From JBAVQS01 sp049694275 (lineage in GTDB: Bacteria > Chloroflexota > Anaerolineae > UBA4142 > SHND01): a stretch of DNA of 39,548 nucleotides. The stretch spans positions 1 to 39,548 of the forward strand of contig JBAVQS010000076.1 of the NCBI GenBank assembly GCA_049694275.1. The letters run 5' to 3'. Every line of letters begins with the position of its first letter. Position 1 is the stretch's first letter. The notes beneath the pieces were generated by a model that worked only from the letters and a program-made list of their open reading frames with translations, was not told the DNA's origin and made no database searches. The position numbers and the translations under genes are program-made. Below are positions 8,271 to 15,423 of this stretch, piece by piece.

Positions 8271-8299
8271 AGTATAGCCGGGCTTGGATGGCGGGTCAA
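8271..8299 (-). promoter_or_regulatory. Sigma70-type promoter for the TIR/acidic/STAND genes
   Basis: On the minus strand TTGACC (8294-8299) and TATACT (8271-8276) are 17 bases apart. Transcription would begin near 8264, about 40 bases before the ATG at 8225. Confidence 0.65.
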
Positions 8300-8337
8300 T
8301 AGCCCCGAGGAGCGGGCCGGACGGTTGTAAAATGGGG

Positions 8338-8365
8338 CTGACATTTTTCAGAAATCTTGTATAAT
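8338..8365 (+). promoter_or_regulatory. Sigma70-type promoter for the 8452 gene and gnd
   Basis: CTGACA (8338-8343) and a perfect TATAAT (8360-8365) are 16 bases apart. It diverges from the TIR promoter with 38 bases between the two -35 boxes, so one regulator could act on both. Confidence 0.6.
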
Positions 8366-8451
8366 CGTTCGGATAGTACGCCGCTTTCTCAAATTCCATT
8401 CTTGCGTTAAAATCAGCGGATTGGGGGAGCGCGTTCGAGAAGGGGGTGCGG

Positions 8452-8931
8452 GTGAATCCAATTCCGGAGCAGGTGGTGGAGCAGGTGTGGGAGCGCGTGG
8501 CCGCCCTGCCGGAGACCGGGGCCGAAAAGTTGACGACGCGCATGGGGCAGGAGCAGCCGGCGCTGGTGGGCTATCTCCTCGCCGTGGATCAGGATATTTT
8601 GAGTCAGGAGGAACGCGAGGTCCTCTTTTACCTCGGGCTGGTCATCTGGCAGATCATGTCGGACGGGAGCAAGCTGCCGCCGGCGGCCATCGAGGTGGTG
8701 GAACGGGCGGATGATGCGAACGCCGAGATGCTCGAACAGATGCTGGCGGATCCGGAGGCGGACCTCCAGGCCGCGGCGGAAAACCTGATCAACACGTACC
8801 ACCAATCGGCTGTCCTCGGGTATGCGGTGGGCGCGCTGGTCGAGGCGGCGGACGCGCAAGAGATTCGCGCCGACAATATCGGCGTGATGTTGATTGATTT
8901 GAAAACGGTCGTGGATTGTCTCGATCAGTAA
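8452..8931 (+). CDS. Conserved-looking hypothetical protein upstream of gnd
   Basis: I do not recognise the family. The soluble, acidic, helix-rich product of about 159 aa has no signal peptide or membrane segment. Notable parts are SQEEREVLFYLGLVIWQIM in the first half and ENLINTYHQSAVLGYAVGALVEAAD in the second. The GTG at 8452 is preferred because AGGGGG lies five bases upstream. An alternative GTG at 8446 adds two residues but leaves almost no spacing to a ribosome site. The stop is 28 bases before gnd, so the two are probably co-transcribed from the promoter at 8338-8365. Confidence 0.75.
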   Translation: MNPIPEQVVEQVWERVAALPETGAEKLTTRMGQEQPALVGYLLAVDQDILSQEEREVLFYLGLVIWQIMSDGSKLPPAAIEVVERADDANAEMLEQMLADPEADLQAAAENLINTYHQSAVLGYAVGALVEAADAQEIRADNIGVMLIDLKTVVDCLDQ

Positions 8932-8959
8932 TTTATTTCATCTACAGGAGCAGAACAAG

Positions 8960-10363
8960 ATGACCCAGGCAGATATCGGACTCACCGGGCTGGCCGTGAT
9001 GGGGCAGAACCTGGTGCTGAATATGGAGCGCAACGGCTATACCGTCGCCGTGCATAACCGCACGGTTCAGACGATGCGCGATTTTGTGGCGGCGCATCCG
9101 GGCAAAAAGTTGATCGGCGGCGAGACCCTCGCCGATTTTGTCGGCGCCCTGCGCAAGCCGCGCAAGATCATGATTATGGTCAAGGCGGGGGATGCGGTGG
9201 ACGCGGTCATTGCCCAGCTCATCCCGCTGCTTGAGTCCGGCGACCTGATTATCGACGGCGGCAATTCCTATTTCATGGATACGGAGCGCCGCACCAAGCA
9301 GCTCATGGCGCAGGGATTTCTCTTTTTGGGGACCGGCGTGTCGGGCGGCGAAGAGGGGGCGCTGAATGGGCCGAGCATTATGCCCGGCGGCTCACCCGAG
9401 GCGTATGCGCTCGTCAAGGAGATCTTTACCGCGATTTCGGCCAAGGTGGACGGCGAGCCGTGCGTGACTTATATCGGCCCGCGCGGGGCCGGGCACTATG
9501 TCAAGACGACGCACAATGGAATCGAGTATGGCGATATGCAGCTCATCGCCGAGGCGTACGATATTCTCCAGCGCACGCTCCAACTGACCCCCGCCGAGCT
9601 GTCACAGATCTTTGCCGAGTGGAACCAGGGCGAGCTGCAATCCTATCTCATCGAGATTACCAGCCAGGTGCTGAAAAAGATGGATGCGGAGACCGGCAAG
9701 CCGCTCGTGGACCTGATTCTCGACGAGGCGCAGCAAAAAGGGACGGGCAAGTGGACCAGCCAGAACGCGTTTGACCTGGGCGTCCCGATCCCGACCATCA
9801 ATGCGGCGGTCGAATCGCGCATCCTGTCGTCCTACAAAGCCGAGCGGATGGCGGCGAGCAAGGTGCTCCCCGGGCCGCAGGCGACCTACCAGGGCCAGCC
9901 CGCTGATCTCATTGCGGCGGTGCGCGATGCGCTCTATATGGCCAAGATCTGCTCGTACGCGCAGGGGATGGCGCTCTTACGGGCCGCCGGCCGGGAATAT
10001 AATTATACGCTGGACTATGGCGCGATTGCGGCAATCTGGCGCGGCGGCTGCATCATTCGCGCCCAGTTCCTGAACCGGATCACCGAGGCCTATCGCCGCA
10101 ATCCGGACCTACCCAACATGCTGCTCGACGAAGCCTTTCGCGCCGAAGTGACCCGACGTCAGGATGCATTGCGGCATGTCGTTCAGACGGCGGTCGCGCT
10201 CGGCATTCCGTGCCTGGCCCTGTCGAGCGCGCTGGCCTATTACGACGCGTACCGGACGGAACGGCTGCCCGCGAACCTGACGCAGGCGCAGCGCGATCTA
10301 TTTGGCGCGCACACCTACCGCCGCATCGACAAGGAAGGGGTGTTCCACACGGATTGGAGTTGA
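8960..10363 (+). CDS. gnd: 6-phosphogluconate dehydrogenase, decarboxylating
   Basis: The enzyme oxidises 6-phosphogluconate to ribulose 5-phosphate and CO2 in the oxidative pentose phosphate pathway and is cytosolic. The 467-aa length is normal. The N-terminal Rossmann motif GLAVMGQNL is followed by HNRT (about residues 32-35), the pattern that favours NADP+. Substrate-binding VSGGEEGA.GPSIMPGG (about 127-144) and the catalytic region K182 to Y190 (KTTHNGIEY) are intact, and the C-terminal helical domain is complete. AGGAG lies 9 bases before the ATG. The gene follows the unknown gene at 8452 by 28 bases. A candidate terminator lies at 10445-10493. Confidence 0.97.
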   Translation: MTQADIGLTGLAVMGQNLVLNMERNGYTVAVHNRTVQTMRDFVAAHPGKKLIGGETLADFVGALRKPRKIMIMVKAGDAVDAVIAQLIPLLESGDLIIDGGNSYFMDTERRTKQLMAQGFLFLGTGVSGGEEGALNGPSIMPGGSPEAYALVKEIFTAISAKVDGEPCVTYIGPRGAGHYVKTTHNGIEYGDMQLIAEAYDILQRTLQLTPAELSQIFAEWNQGELQSYLIEITSQVLKKMDAETGKPLVDLILDEAQQKGTGKWTSQNAFDLGVPIPTINAAVESRILSSYKAERMAASKVLPGPQATYQGQPADLIAAVRDALYMAKICSYAQGMALLRAAGREYNYTLDYGAIAAIWRGGCIIRAQFLNRITEAYRRNPDLPNMLLDEAFRAEVTRRQDALRHVVQTAVALGIPCLALSSALAYYDAYRTERLPANLTQAQRDLFGAHTYRRIDKEGVFHTDWS

Positions 10364-10379
10364 ATCGGCCCAAACGCGA

Positions 10380-10407
10380 TTGACAAACGACGCGAATGAA
10401 CGATAAT
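10380..10407 (+). promoter_or_regulatory. Strong sigma70-type promoter after gnd
   Basis: A consensus TTGACA (10380-10385) and GATAAT (10402-10407) are 16 bases apart. Transcription would start near 10414, 31 bases before a terminator-like hairpin and about 180 bases before the next gene. Confidence 0.6.
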
Positions 10408-10444
10408 TAAAGAGAACGGAACAGCAAATTCTTGAACTTGGGAA

Positions 10445-10493
10445 GCGCCAGGCTCTGTAAGAAATGCAGTGCCATGGCGTCTTTCTTTTTTCT
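10445..10493 (+). terminator. Intrinsic terminator (or attenuator) after gnd
   Basis: CGCCA-GGC-T-CTG (10446-10457) pairs with CAG-T-GCC-A-TGGCG (10467-10479) with one bulge and one mismatch. A T-rich tract, TCTTTCTTTTTTCT, follows. It may end the gnd transcript, and it also lies just downstream of the promoter at 10380-10407. Confidence 0.6.
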
Positions 10494-10550
10494 AGAACGC
10501 GTATGGAATGCCGGATGATTCCTCCGAAGCGGGGATTACAAGTCGGAAAC

Positions 10551-10571
10551 CAGGCAGGTCCAACCTGCCTG
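10551..10571. other. Perfect 9-bp hairpin in the leader of the small-gene trio
   Basis: CAGGCAGGT (10551-10559) and ACCTGCCTG (10563-10571) flank a three-base loop. It lies 26 bases before the GTG at 10597 and could act on translation or be an interspersed repeat. The AGGCAGGT core also occurs in the repeat at 24339. Confidence 0.5.
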
Positions 10572-10596
10572 CTTCTGTCTCGGGAGAACAAGACAA

Positions 10597-10875
10597 GTGG
10601 AACTACTCGAAATCAAAAGCGCGTTTGACCTGACCGCGCATGCGCCAGCGACCCGCCGAGAGGTGGGTCATTCGTACCTGATCAGCACCCGGCAGTTCAC
10701 CTCCGTGCTTGCCAATTGGCGCAAGCCGAGTACGCAGCGGGGGCCGTCCGCCGGCCGGGACGCGACGTTGAGTTTTATGACCCTGTCTGCCGATCAGATC
10801 TGGATTACGGAATCAGAGATTACCAGCATCGAGGCCGCGATCCGATCCGCCCGCTCGCCCATCACTCTGACCTGA
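10597..10875 (+). CDS. Small unknown protein, paralogue of the gene at 11180
   Basis: The 92-aa product belongs to no family I recognise. It aligns with the product at 11180-11443 over its whole length. Shared features are LEI.S..DLT.H at the N-terminus, a central Y.I...QF, and a C-terminal L....A.QIW....E...I.AAIR..R...TL. There is no signal peptide or membrane segment. GTG is the start, with GGGAG about 10 bases upstream. It is first in a three-gene cluster and about 180 bases downstream of the promoter at 10380-10407. Confidence 0.65.
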   Translation: MELLEIKSAFDLTAHAPATRREVGHSYLISTRQFTSVLANWRKPSTQRGPSAGRDATLSFMTLSADQIWITESEITSIEAAIRSARSPITLT

Positions 10876-10921
10876 TCACTGGCGACCTGCAATTGATGGA
10901 ACAAGACCAGAGGAGGGAATA

Positions 10922-11173
10922 GTGAGGGGATACACACAAAGGGAAGCCGAGGCGCTCGTCAACCAGTCTTTTGAAACGCAAGGGTCGCTCAGTCACGTCC
11001 CCCGGCACACGCGCGGGCGGGTTATTGCCGCGCTGGATGCCGGCGACCATTGGAATTTGTTGATCGAATGGGCGCTGCCGCACCTGCCGGCGCAGCGGTG
11101 GTACGACAAATTCGATGTTCAACATTCGATGCGCGCTGTCGAACCGGAAGTGAGCGCGGAAGCAAGCGGGTAA
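10922..11173 (+). CDS. Small unknown protein between two paralogues
   Basis: The 83-aa product is not recognised. It begins YTQREAEALVNQSFET and contains a Trp-rich middle (NLLIEWALPHLPAQRW). A strong AGGAGGG lies four bases before the GTG start, which supports real translation. It is separated by 46 bases from the gene before it and 6 bases from the gene after it. The placement between two related genes suggests a functional set. A partner or immunity role is only a guess. Confidence 0.65.
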   Translation: MRGYTQREAEALVNQSFETQGSLSHVPRHTRGRVIAALDAGDHWNLLIEWALPHLPAQRWYDKFDVQHSMRAVEPEVSAEASG

Positions 11174-11179
11174 GCGAAA

Positions 11180-11443
11180 ATGATGGAACCTCTTGAAATT
11201 CACAGCACGCGTGACCTAACCACCCATACGATGACCATGCAGGGCCCCGGCGTCTATGCCTATCAGATCGACCGGCATCAGTTCATCGCCGCGTACAGCG
11301 CGCGGCAGCATGACGAGGCGCCGTCCAACGCGCCGTTCAGCCTGACGACGGTCACCGCCGAGCAGATCTGGATGAACGACCGGGAAAGCGCCCAGATCGC
11401 GGCGGCGATTCGGGCGATGCGCGCGGCCGTCACGCTCGACTGA
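11180..11443 (+). CDS. Small unknown protein, paralogue of the gene at 10597
   Basis: The 87-aa product shares the LEIHSTRDLTTH N-terminus, YQIDRHQF centre and AEQIWMNDRES..IAAAIRAMR C-terminus with the product at 10597-10875. It is soluble and of unknown function. The start is ATG at 11180 or the adjacent ATG at 11183. The Shine-Dalgarno is weak, but the gene begins 6 bases after the preceding stop, so coupling is likely. It ends facing glmS. Confidence 0.65.
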   Translation: MMEPLEIHSTRDLTTHTMTMQGPGVYAYQIDRHQFIAAYSARQHDEAPSNAPFSLTTVTAEQIWMNDRESAQIAAAIRAMRAAVTLD

Positions 11444-11515
11444 GCGCGACGGCCGGCGTATAGAGTGATGAGCTCGCCCTTGATTGCTTGCCGCGCGGCA
11501 AAGCGAGATCATTCG

Positions 11516-11557
11516 CAGGGGCCCCGGTTGACGTCGCCGTCACTGCCGGCGCCCCTG
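11516..11557. terminator. Hairpin between convergent genes, possible bidirectional terminator
   Basis: CAGGGGC.CCGG..GACG (11516-11533) pairs with CGTC..CCGG.GCCCCTG (11538-11557) across a four-base loop, with small mismatches. It lies between the stops at 11443 (+) and 11572 (-). There is no T-tract. A second perfect palindrome, TTGCCGCGCGGCAA, is at 11488-11501. Confidence 0.4.
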
Positions 11558-11571
11558 TCAAGAGTGCGCCG

Positions 11572-13410
11572 CTATTCGACCGTCACGCTCTTGGCCAGGT
11601 TCCGCGGCTGGTCTACATCTGTCCCGCGCAGCGTCGCAATGTGATACGAAAGGAGCTGCAGCGGAATGATCGCCAGGATCGGGGTCAGCGGCTCGGGCGC
11701 CTGCGGCACATAGATCACCTCATTCGCGTGCCTCGCCGTATCCGTGTCTCCCTCGTCCGCAATCGCAATCACCGGCGCGCGGCGCGCCCGCACCTCCTGG
11801 ATATTGCTCACCACCTTTTCATGCGTCGAACGGCCGGTCGCCACGGCAATCACCGGAATCTCGGGGTCGAGCATTGCAATCGGCCCGTGCTTGAGCTCAC
11901 CCGCGGCATACCCCTCTGCATGGAGATAGCTCACCTCTTTGAGCTTGAGCGCTCCCTCCAGCGCCGAGGGATAGCCAAACCCGCGCCCAAAGAAAAAGCA
12001 CGAACGATGCTGGTACAGTTTTTCCGCCAGCCGCATCACCTGGCTCTCAGTCCCCAGCGCCCCCTCCACCAGGTCGGGCAGGATCGCGAACGCGTGGAGC
12101 AGCTCGTCATGCAGTTTCGGATCCATCGTGCCGCGCCGCTCCGCCCAGTAGAGCGCAATCAGTTCCAGCACCGTCACCTGCGCCGTAAAGGTCTTGGTCG
12201 CCACCACGCCGATCTCGGGGCCGACGCGCAGGTACACCACCGCATCCGTCCCGCGCGTGATTGAGCTTCCCACCACATTCGTCACGGCAATGGTCTGCGC
12301 CCCCCAGTCGCGTGCCAGGCGGAACGAGGCCAGCGTATCCGCGGTTTCACCCGACTGTGTGACGAGGATGGCCAGAGTATGCTCGTCGATCACCGGCGAG
12401 GCATAGCGATACTCGGAGCCGATCTCGACCGTCACCGGCATCCGCGCCCACTGTTCCAGCGCCATCTTGGCCACGAGCCCCGCATGATACGACGTGCCGC
12501 AGGCGATGATGTGTACCTGCCTGACCCGGTCCAGGTCAATCTTGTCCAATTCCGGCAGCATTACATGGGCATTGATTCGCCCGCGTATCGCATTGGCGAG
12601 CGCCGTCGGTTGCTCGTTGATCTCCTTGAGGAAAAAGTGGGGATAGCCCCCCTTTTCCGCCGATTCGACATTCCAGGTCACCTCGAACGGGTCCCGCTCG
12701 ACCGGTTCCCCCTCCAGGTTGTACAGGCGCACTGCATTGGAGGTCATTGCTACGATCTCGCCATCCTCGATGATGAGCGCCTTGCGGGTGTGCGCGAGAA
12801 GCGCGGGGATGTCCGACGCCAGCAGGTTCTCCTTTTCCCCGATGCCGACGACGAGCGGCGAAAAATGCCGCGCCCCGATCATGAAATCGGGCACGCGCGC
12901 ATCGATGATCCCCAGCGCATAGGCCCCGCGAATCTGCTTGATCGTGGCGCGGGTCGCGTCCACGAGCGCCTGCGCCGAGTTCGCCCCGCGTGCCTCAAAC
13001 TCTTCCTCCAGCAGGTGCGCCAGCACCTCGGTATCGGTCTCGGAGCGAAATACGTGCCCGCGCGCGAGGAGGTCCGCCTTGAGCCCGGCAAAGTTCTCGA
13101 CGATTCCGTTATGAATGACGGCGAGGTTGCCCGAGCAATCGGTGTGGGGATGCGCATTCACATCATTCGGCGCGCCGTGTGTCGCCCAGCGCGTATGTCC
13201 CAGCCCGAGCACGCCGCGCGGCGCCTGGCCGTCCAGCATCTCGACGAGGCGTTTGAGCTTGCCCTGGGTCTTGTGAATCTCCATCCGGCCTTCCGGCGTC
13301 CGCACCGCCACCCCGGCCGAGTCATACCCGCGATATTCGAGCCGCTTGAGCCCGTCCAATAAAATGGGGCTGACGTCACGGCTTCCGACATAACCGACAA
13401 TGCCGCACAT
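11572..13410 (-). CDS. glmS: Glutamine--fructose-6-phosphate aminotransferase (isomerizing)
   Basis: GlmS makes glucosamine 6-phosphate from fructose 6-phosphate and glutamine, the entry to peptidoglycan and amino-sugar synthesis. The 612-aa product starts MCGIVGYVG, with Cys2 as the expected nucleophile of the class II glutaminase domain. GHTRWATHG and HNGIVENF follow. Two SIS sugar-isomerase domains fill the second half, and the C-terminus is PRNLAKSVTVE. The frame is open far upstream, but the ATG at 13410 gives the processed Cys2 and has AGGAG seven bases upstream. The 5' leader contains a glmS ribozyme (13602-13733), so expression should fall when glucosamine 6-phosphate is high. Confidence 0.97.
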   Translation of the reverse strand: MCGIVGYVGSRDVSPILLDGLKRLEYRGYDSAGVAVRTPEGRMEIHKTQGKLKRLVEMLDGQAPRGVLGLGHTRWATHGAPNDVNAHPHTDCSGNLAVIHNGIVENFAGLKADLLARGHVFRSETDTEVLAHLLEEEFEARGANSAQALVDATRATIKQIRGAYALGIIDARVPDFMIGARHFSPLVVGIGEKENLLASDIPALLAHTRKALIIEDGEIVAMTSNAVRLYNLEGEPVERDPFEVTWNVESAEKGGYPHFFLKEINEQPTALANAIRGRINAHVMLPELDKIDLDRVRQVHIIACGTSYHAGLVAKMALEQWARMPVTVEIGSEYRYASPVIDEHTLAILVTQSGETADTLASFRLARDWGAQTIAVTNVVGSSITRGTDAVVYLRVGPEIGVVATKTFTAQVTVLELIALYWAERRGTMDPKLHDELLHAFAILPDLVEGALGTESQVMRLAEKLYQHRSCFFFGRGFGYPSALEGALKLKEVSYLHAEGYAAGELKHGPIAMLDPEIPVIAVATGRSTHEKVVSNIQEVRARRAPVIAIADEGDTDTARHANEVIYVPQAPEPLTPILAIIPLQLLSYHIATLRGTDVDQPRNLAKSVTVE

Positions 13411-13601
13411 GATAGGTCTCCTTTTGTCGGGCGCGACGCACGCGCACAGCAGGTGTGCACAGCGCGGCGCACCGATGGAATTTTCGATTGAATGAATGGG
13501 ATTGTGCCGGGCCGGTCGATGCCAAGCCCGACGGGTGTGCGCTCTTTTTGTACGGGTCGTTGCCGATCCGTTTTGTGGCGCGGTTTGTGTGGGGAAAGAC
13601 A

Positions 13602-13733
13602 AGGGCCGTGTGGCCCTGGAGGCATCCGCTGATCTCTCGATTTTTCTCTCGCCATGCCGGCGAGAGTTATCCCTCGGTTCGAAGCGAGGAACCTCCTCCT
13701 CGTCATCCGACCTATCCGGTCGGACCATGCGCT
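13602..13733 (-). ncRNA. glmS ribozyme in the glmS leader, with an inserted double hairpin
   Basis: Read on the minus strand, the segment matches the glmS ribozyme core in order. A|GCGC is at the predicted cleavage site (A at 13733, G at 13732). P1 is TCCGACC/GGTCGGA with a 5-base loop. TGACGAGG follows, then a P2 strand GGAGG, GGTT, ATCGAGA, AGCGGATG, P2 partner CCTCC, and a closing hairpin AGGGCC-ACAC-GGCCCT (13602-13617). The compact core has GGTT almost next to ATCGA. Here 48 bases (13642-13689) forming two hairpins, CCTCG/CGAGG and CTCTCGCC/GGCGAGAG, lie between them. GCGCA and CAGCGG each differ at one position from the usual GCGCC and CGGCGG. I see no clear P4. The rest of the 552-base gene-free stretch is leader and promoter sequence. 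Confidence 0.85.
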
Positions 13734-13861
13734 TTCTTTCCCATGCTTGATCAGGACATAGACTTTACCTCCCTGCTCGCATCTGATTTAGCACATCTGT
13801 AACCTGCGTCCGCAAAAGCCAGCGCCATCATTCGACCGGCCCGCGACGCCTTAACGCGATT

Positions 13862-13891
13862 ATTGTAACACACAAGTTCGGATTGCAATAA
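13862..13891 (-). promoter_or_regulatory. Promoter for glmS
   Basis: On the minus strand TACAAT (13862-13867) has TTATTG 18 bases upstream (13886-13891) or TTGCAA 15 bases upstream (13883-13888). Transcription would start near 13855, about 120 bases before the ribozyme cleavage site. Confidence 0.5.
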
Positions 13892-13911
13892 CATTGGACT
13901 TGCGGTAGAAT
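13883..13911 (+). promoter_or_regulatory. Promoter for the acyltransferase gene
   Basis: TTGCAA (13883-13888) and TAGAAT (13906-13911) are 17 bases apart. The palindromic TTGCAA also lies in the divergent glmS promoter, so the two promoters overlap back to back. Confidence 0.5.
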
Positions 13912-13962
13912 TGCGCAAGTTGCCTGCCTGACGGCAGTCTACAAAAACGACCTGGCAAAGTT

Positions 13963-14604
13963 ATGAGTAAAGAGCAATTACCCGGCCCTAACTGGTTTGT
14001 CATCCGGTTGGTGCGACTCGTCGCATGGATCCTGGCAAAGATCTATTTCCGCTATCACGTGGAGGGAGGCGAAAAATTTCCTGCGGAAGGGCCATACATC
14101 GCCGTTAGCAATCACGTCACGACCATGGATGCGATCTTTCTAGGTTTACCTTTGAAGGGCCATGTGGCCTATCTGGTCAAGAAAGAGGCGCTCGAACATC
14201 CCCTCAAAGGCCCTTTTTTCAAAGCAATCGGCGGCATTCCGGTCGACCGTGGGACATTGGATATTAACACGGCCAAGACGGCGCTCAAATGCCTTCGACA
14301 TGGCATGGCGCTCGGGATATTACCGGAAGGCACACGAACACGCAATGGTCAAATCGGCGAATTCAAGCCCGGATTTGTCAAGTTAGCGATACTTGCCCAT
14401 GCCCCGATCGTGCCTGCCGCAATTATTGGGTCGTTTGGCATACTCCCCACACCCTACTGGTTCCCAAGACCAGCCAAGGTCACGTTGCGGGTCGGGGATG
14501 TGATTGACCTGCACGAATATTATGGCAAAAAGACGACCGAGGAAGAGATCCAGAGAATCAGCAAGACGATCCGCGAAGAGATCATTCGTTTGTATAATGG
14601 TTAG
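13963..14604 (+). CDS. plsC: 1-acyl-sn-glycerol-3-phosphate acyltransferase (PlsC-like)
   Basis: This is a membrane-associated acyltransferase expected to convert lysophosphatidic acid to phosphatidic acid in phospholipid synthesis. The 213-aa product has an N-terminal hydrophobic segment (LVRLVAWILAKIYF) and all four family motifs: NHVTTMD (the HX4D catalytic motif), GGIPVDR, PEGTRTRNG and the Pro-containing segment at APIVPAAIIG. The substrate assignment is from the family. Base composition is less GC-rich than in its neighbours. It is transcribed alone, divergent from glmS and convergent with cmk. Confidence 0.9.
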   Translation: MSKEQLPGPNWFVIRLVRLVAWILAKIYFRYHVEGGEKFPAEGPYIAVSNHVTTMDAIFLGLPLKGHVAYLVKKEALEHPLKGPFFKAIGGIPVDRGTLDINTAKTALKCLRHGMALGILPEGTRTRNGQIGEFKPGFVKLAILAHAPIVPAAIIGSFGILPTPYWFPRPAKVTLRVGDVIDLHEYYGKKTTEEEIQRISKTIREEIIRLYNG

Positions 14605-14659
14605 CGAGCCCGCTAGCCGGTTTCCATCGGACTCTTACGCGATTGTGAATACGCGCTAA

Positions 14660-15340
14660 TCAAATCTGCCCTGAAATTATTTGCAGTGTTCGCTCGACCG
14701 TCTCCTCTATCGACAGCCCCGTATTATCCAGGTAGACCGCATCCGGCGCGCGTCGGAGCGGCGCCACCAGCCGAGAGGAATCGATCCGATCCCGCCGCTC
14801 AATCTCTTGTTTCATCTCTTCAAGCGAGATGTGCCGGCCCTGCGCTTCCCGCTCGATTTGCCGCCGCCGGGCCCGCGCCTCAACCGTGGCGTCGAGGTAT
14901 ATCTTGAGGTCGGCGTTGGGCAGGACGACTGTCCCGATATCGCGTCCCGCCATGATGATACGTCCACGCTCGGCAATCCGGCGAAATTGGGGATTCAGCG
15001 CCGCGCGCACGCCCGCATAGGCCGAGACCGGCGAGACATTGGCGTCCACTTCCGGGCGGCGGATCTGCCAGGTTACGTCCGCGCCGTCGACGGTTACGGT
15101 GAACTGCCTTGCATCGGCCACGGTCGGCGACAGGATGTCGATGTGGATGGACTCTGCCAGGCGGGTCACGGCCGTTTCGTCGGGAATGGGAACTCCGCGT
15201 TCGAGCGCTGTCCATGTCACGGCGCGATACATGATCCCGGTGTCAAAATAGAAATAACTCAGCCGCTCGGCCAATAGCTCGCCCAGCGTGCTCTTGCCCG
15301 ACGCGGCGGGCCCGTCGATTGCAATGGTCGATGGAGTCAT
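14660..15340 (-). CDS. cmk: Cytidylate kinase
   Basis: The enzyme phosphorylates CMP and dCMP with ATP in pyrimidine nucleotide supply. The 226-aa product begins with the P-loop GPAASGKS, then DTGIMYRAVT, the CMP-binding insertion domain, AGRDIGTVVLP and a lid region rich in Arg (EARARRRQIERE). The frame continues upstream to a TTG at 15412, but the ATG at 15340 gives the normal N-terminus (TIAIDGPA). No good Shine-Dalgarno is seen. It is the last gene of the long minus-strand run, 83 bases after the pseudouridine synthase gene, a common neighbour in other bacteria. Confidence 0.95.
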   Translation of the reverse strand: MTPSTIAIDGPAASGKSTLGELLAERLSYFYFDTGIMYRAVTWTALERGVPIPDETAVTRLAESIHIDILSPTVADARQFTVTVDGADVTWQIRRPEVDANVSPVSAYAGVRAALNPQFRRIAERGRIIMAGRDIGTVVLPNADLKIYLDATVEARARRRQIEREAQGRHISLEEMKQEIERRDRIDSSRLVAPLRRAPDAVYLDNTGLSIEETVERTLQIISGQI

Positions 15341-15423
15341 GGGAAAAGGTCGGCCCGTGGTCCGGGACTCGGCGGGCCGCAAAGTCGAATTTTGTATCAA
15401 GGTTAGGTCCAATCAATCGTTGT

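Noticed and set aside
12379..13362. Plus-strand open frame opposite glmS
   Set aside because: It has no recognisable domain and mirrors a strongly conserved gene.
13411..13728. N-terminal extension of GlmS
   Set aside because: The extension would run through the ribozyme and remove the need for Cys2 at the N-terminus. The ATG at 13410 has a good ribosome site.
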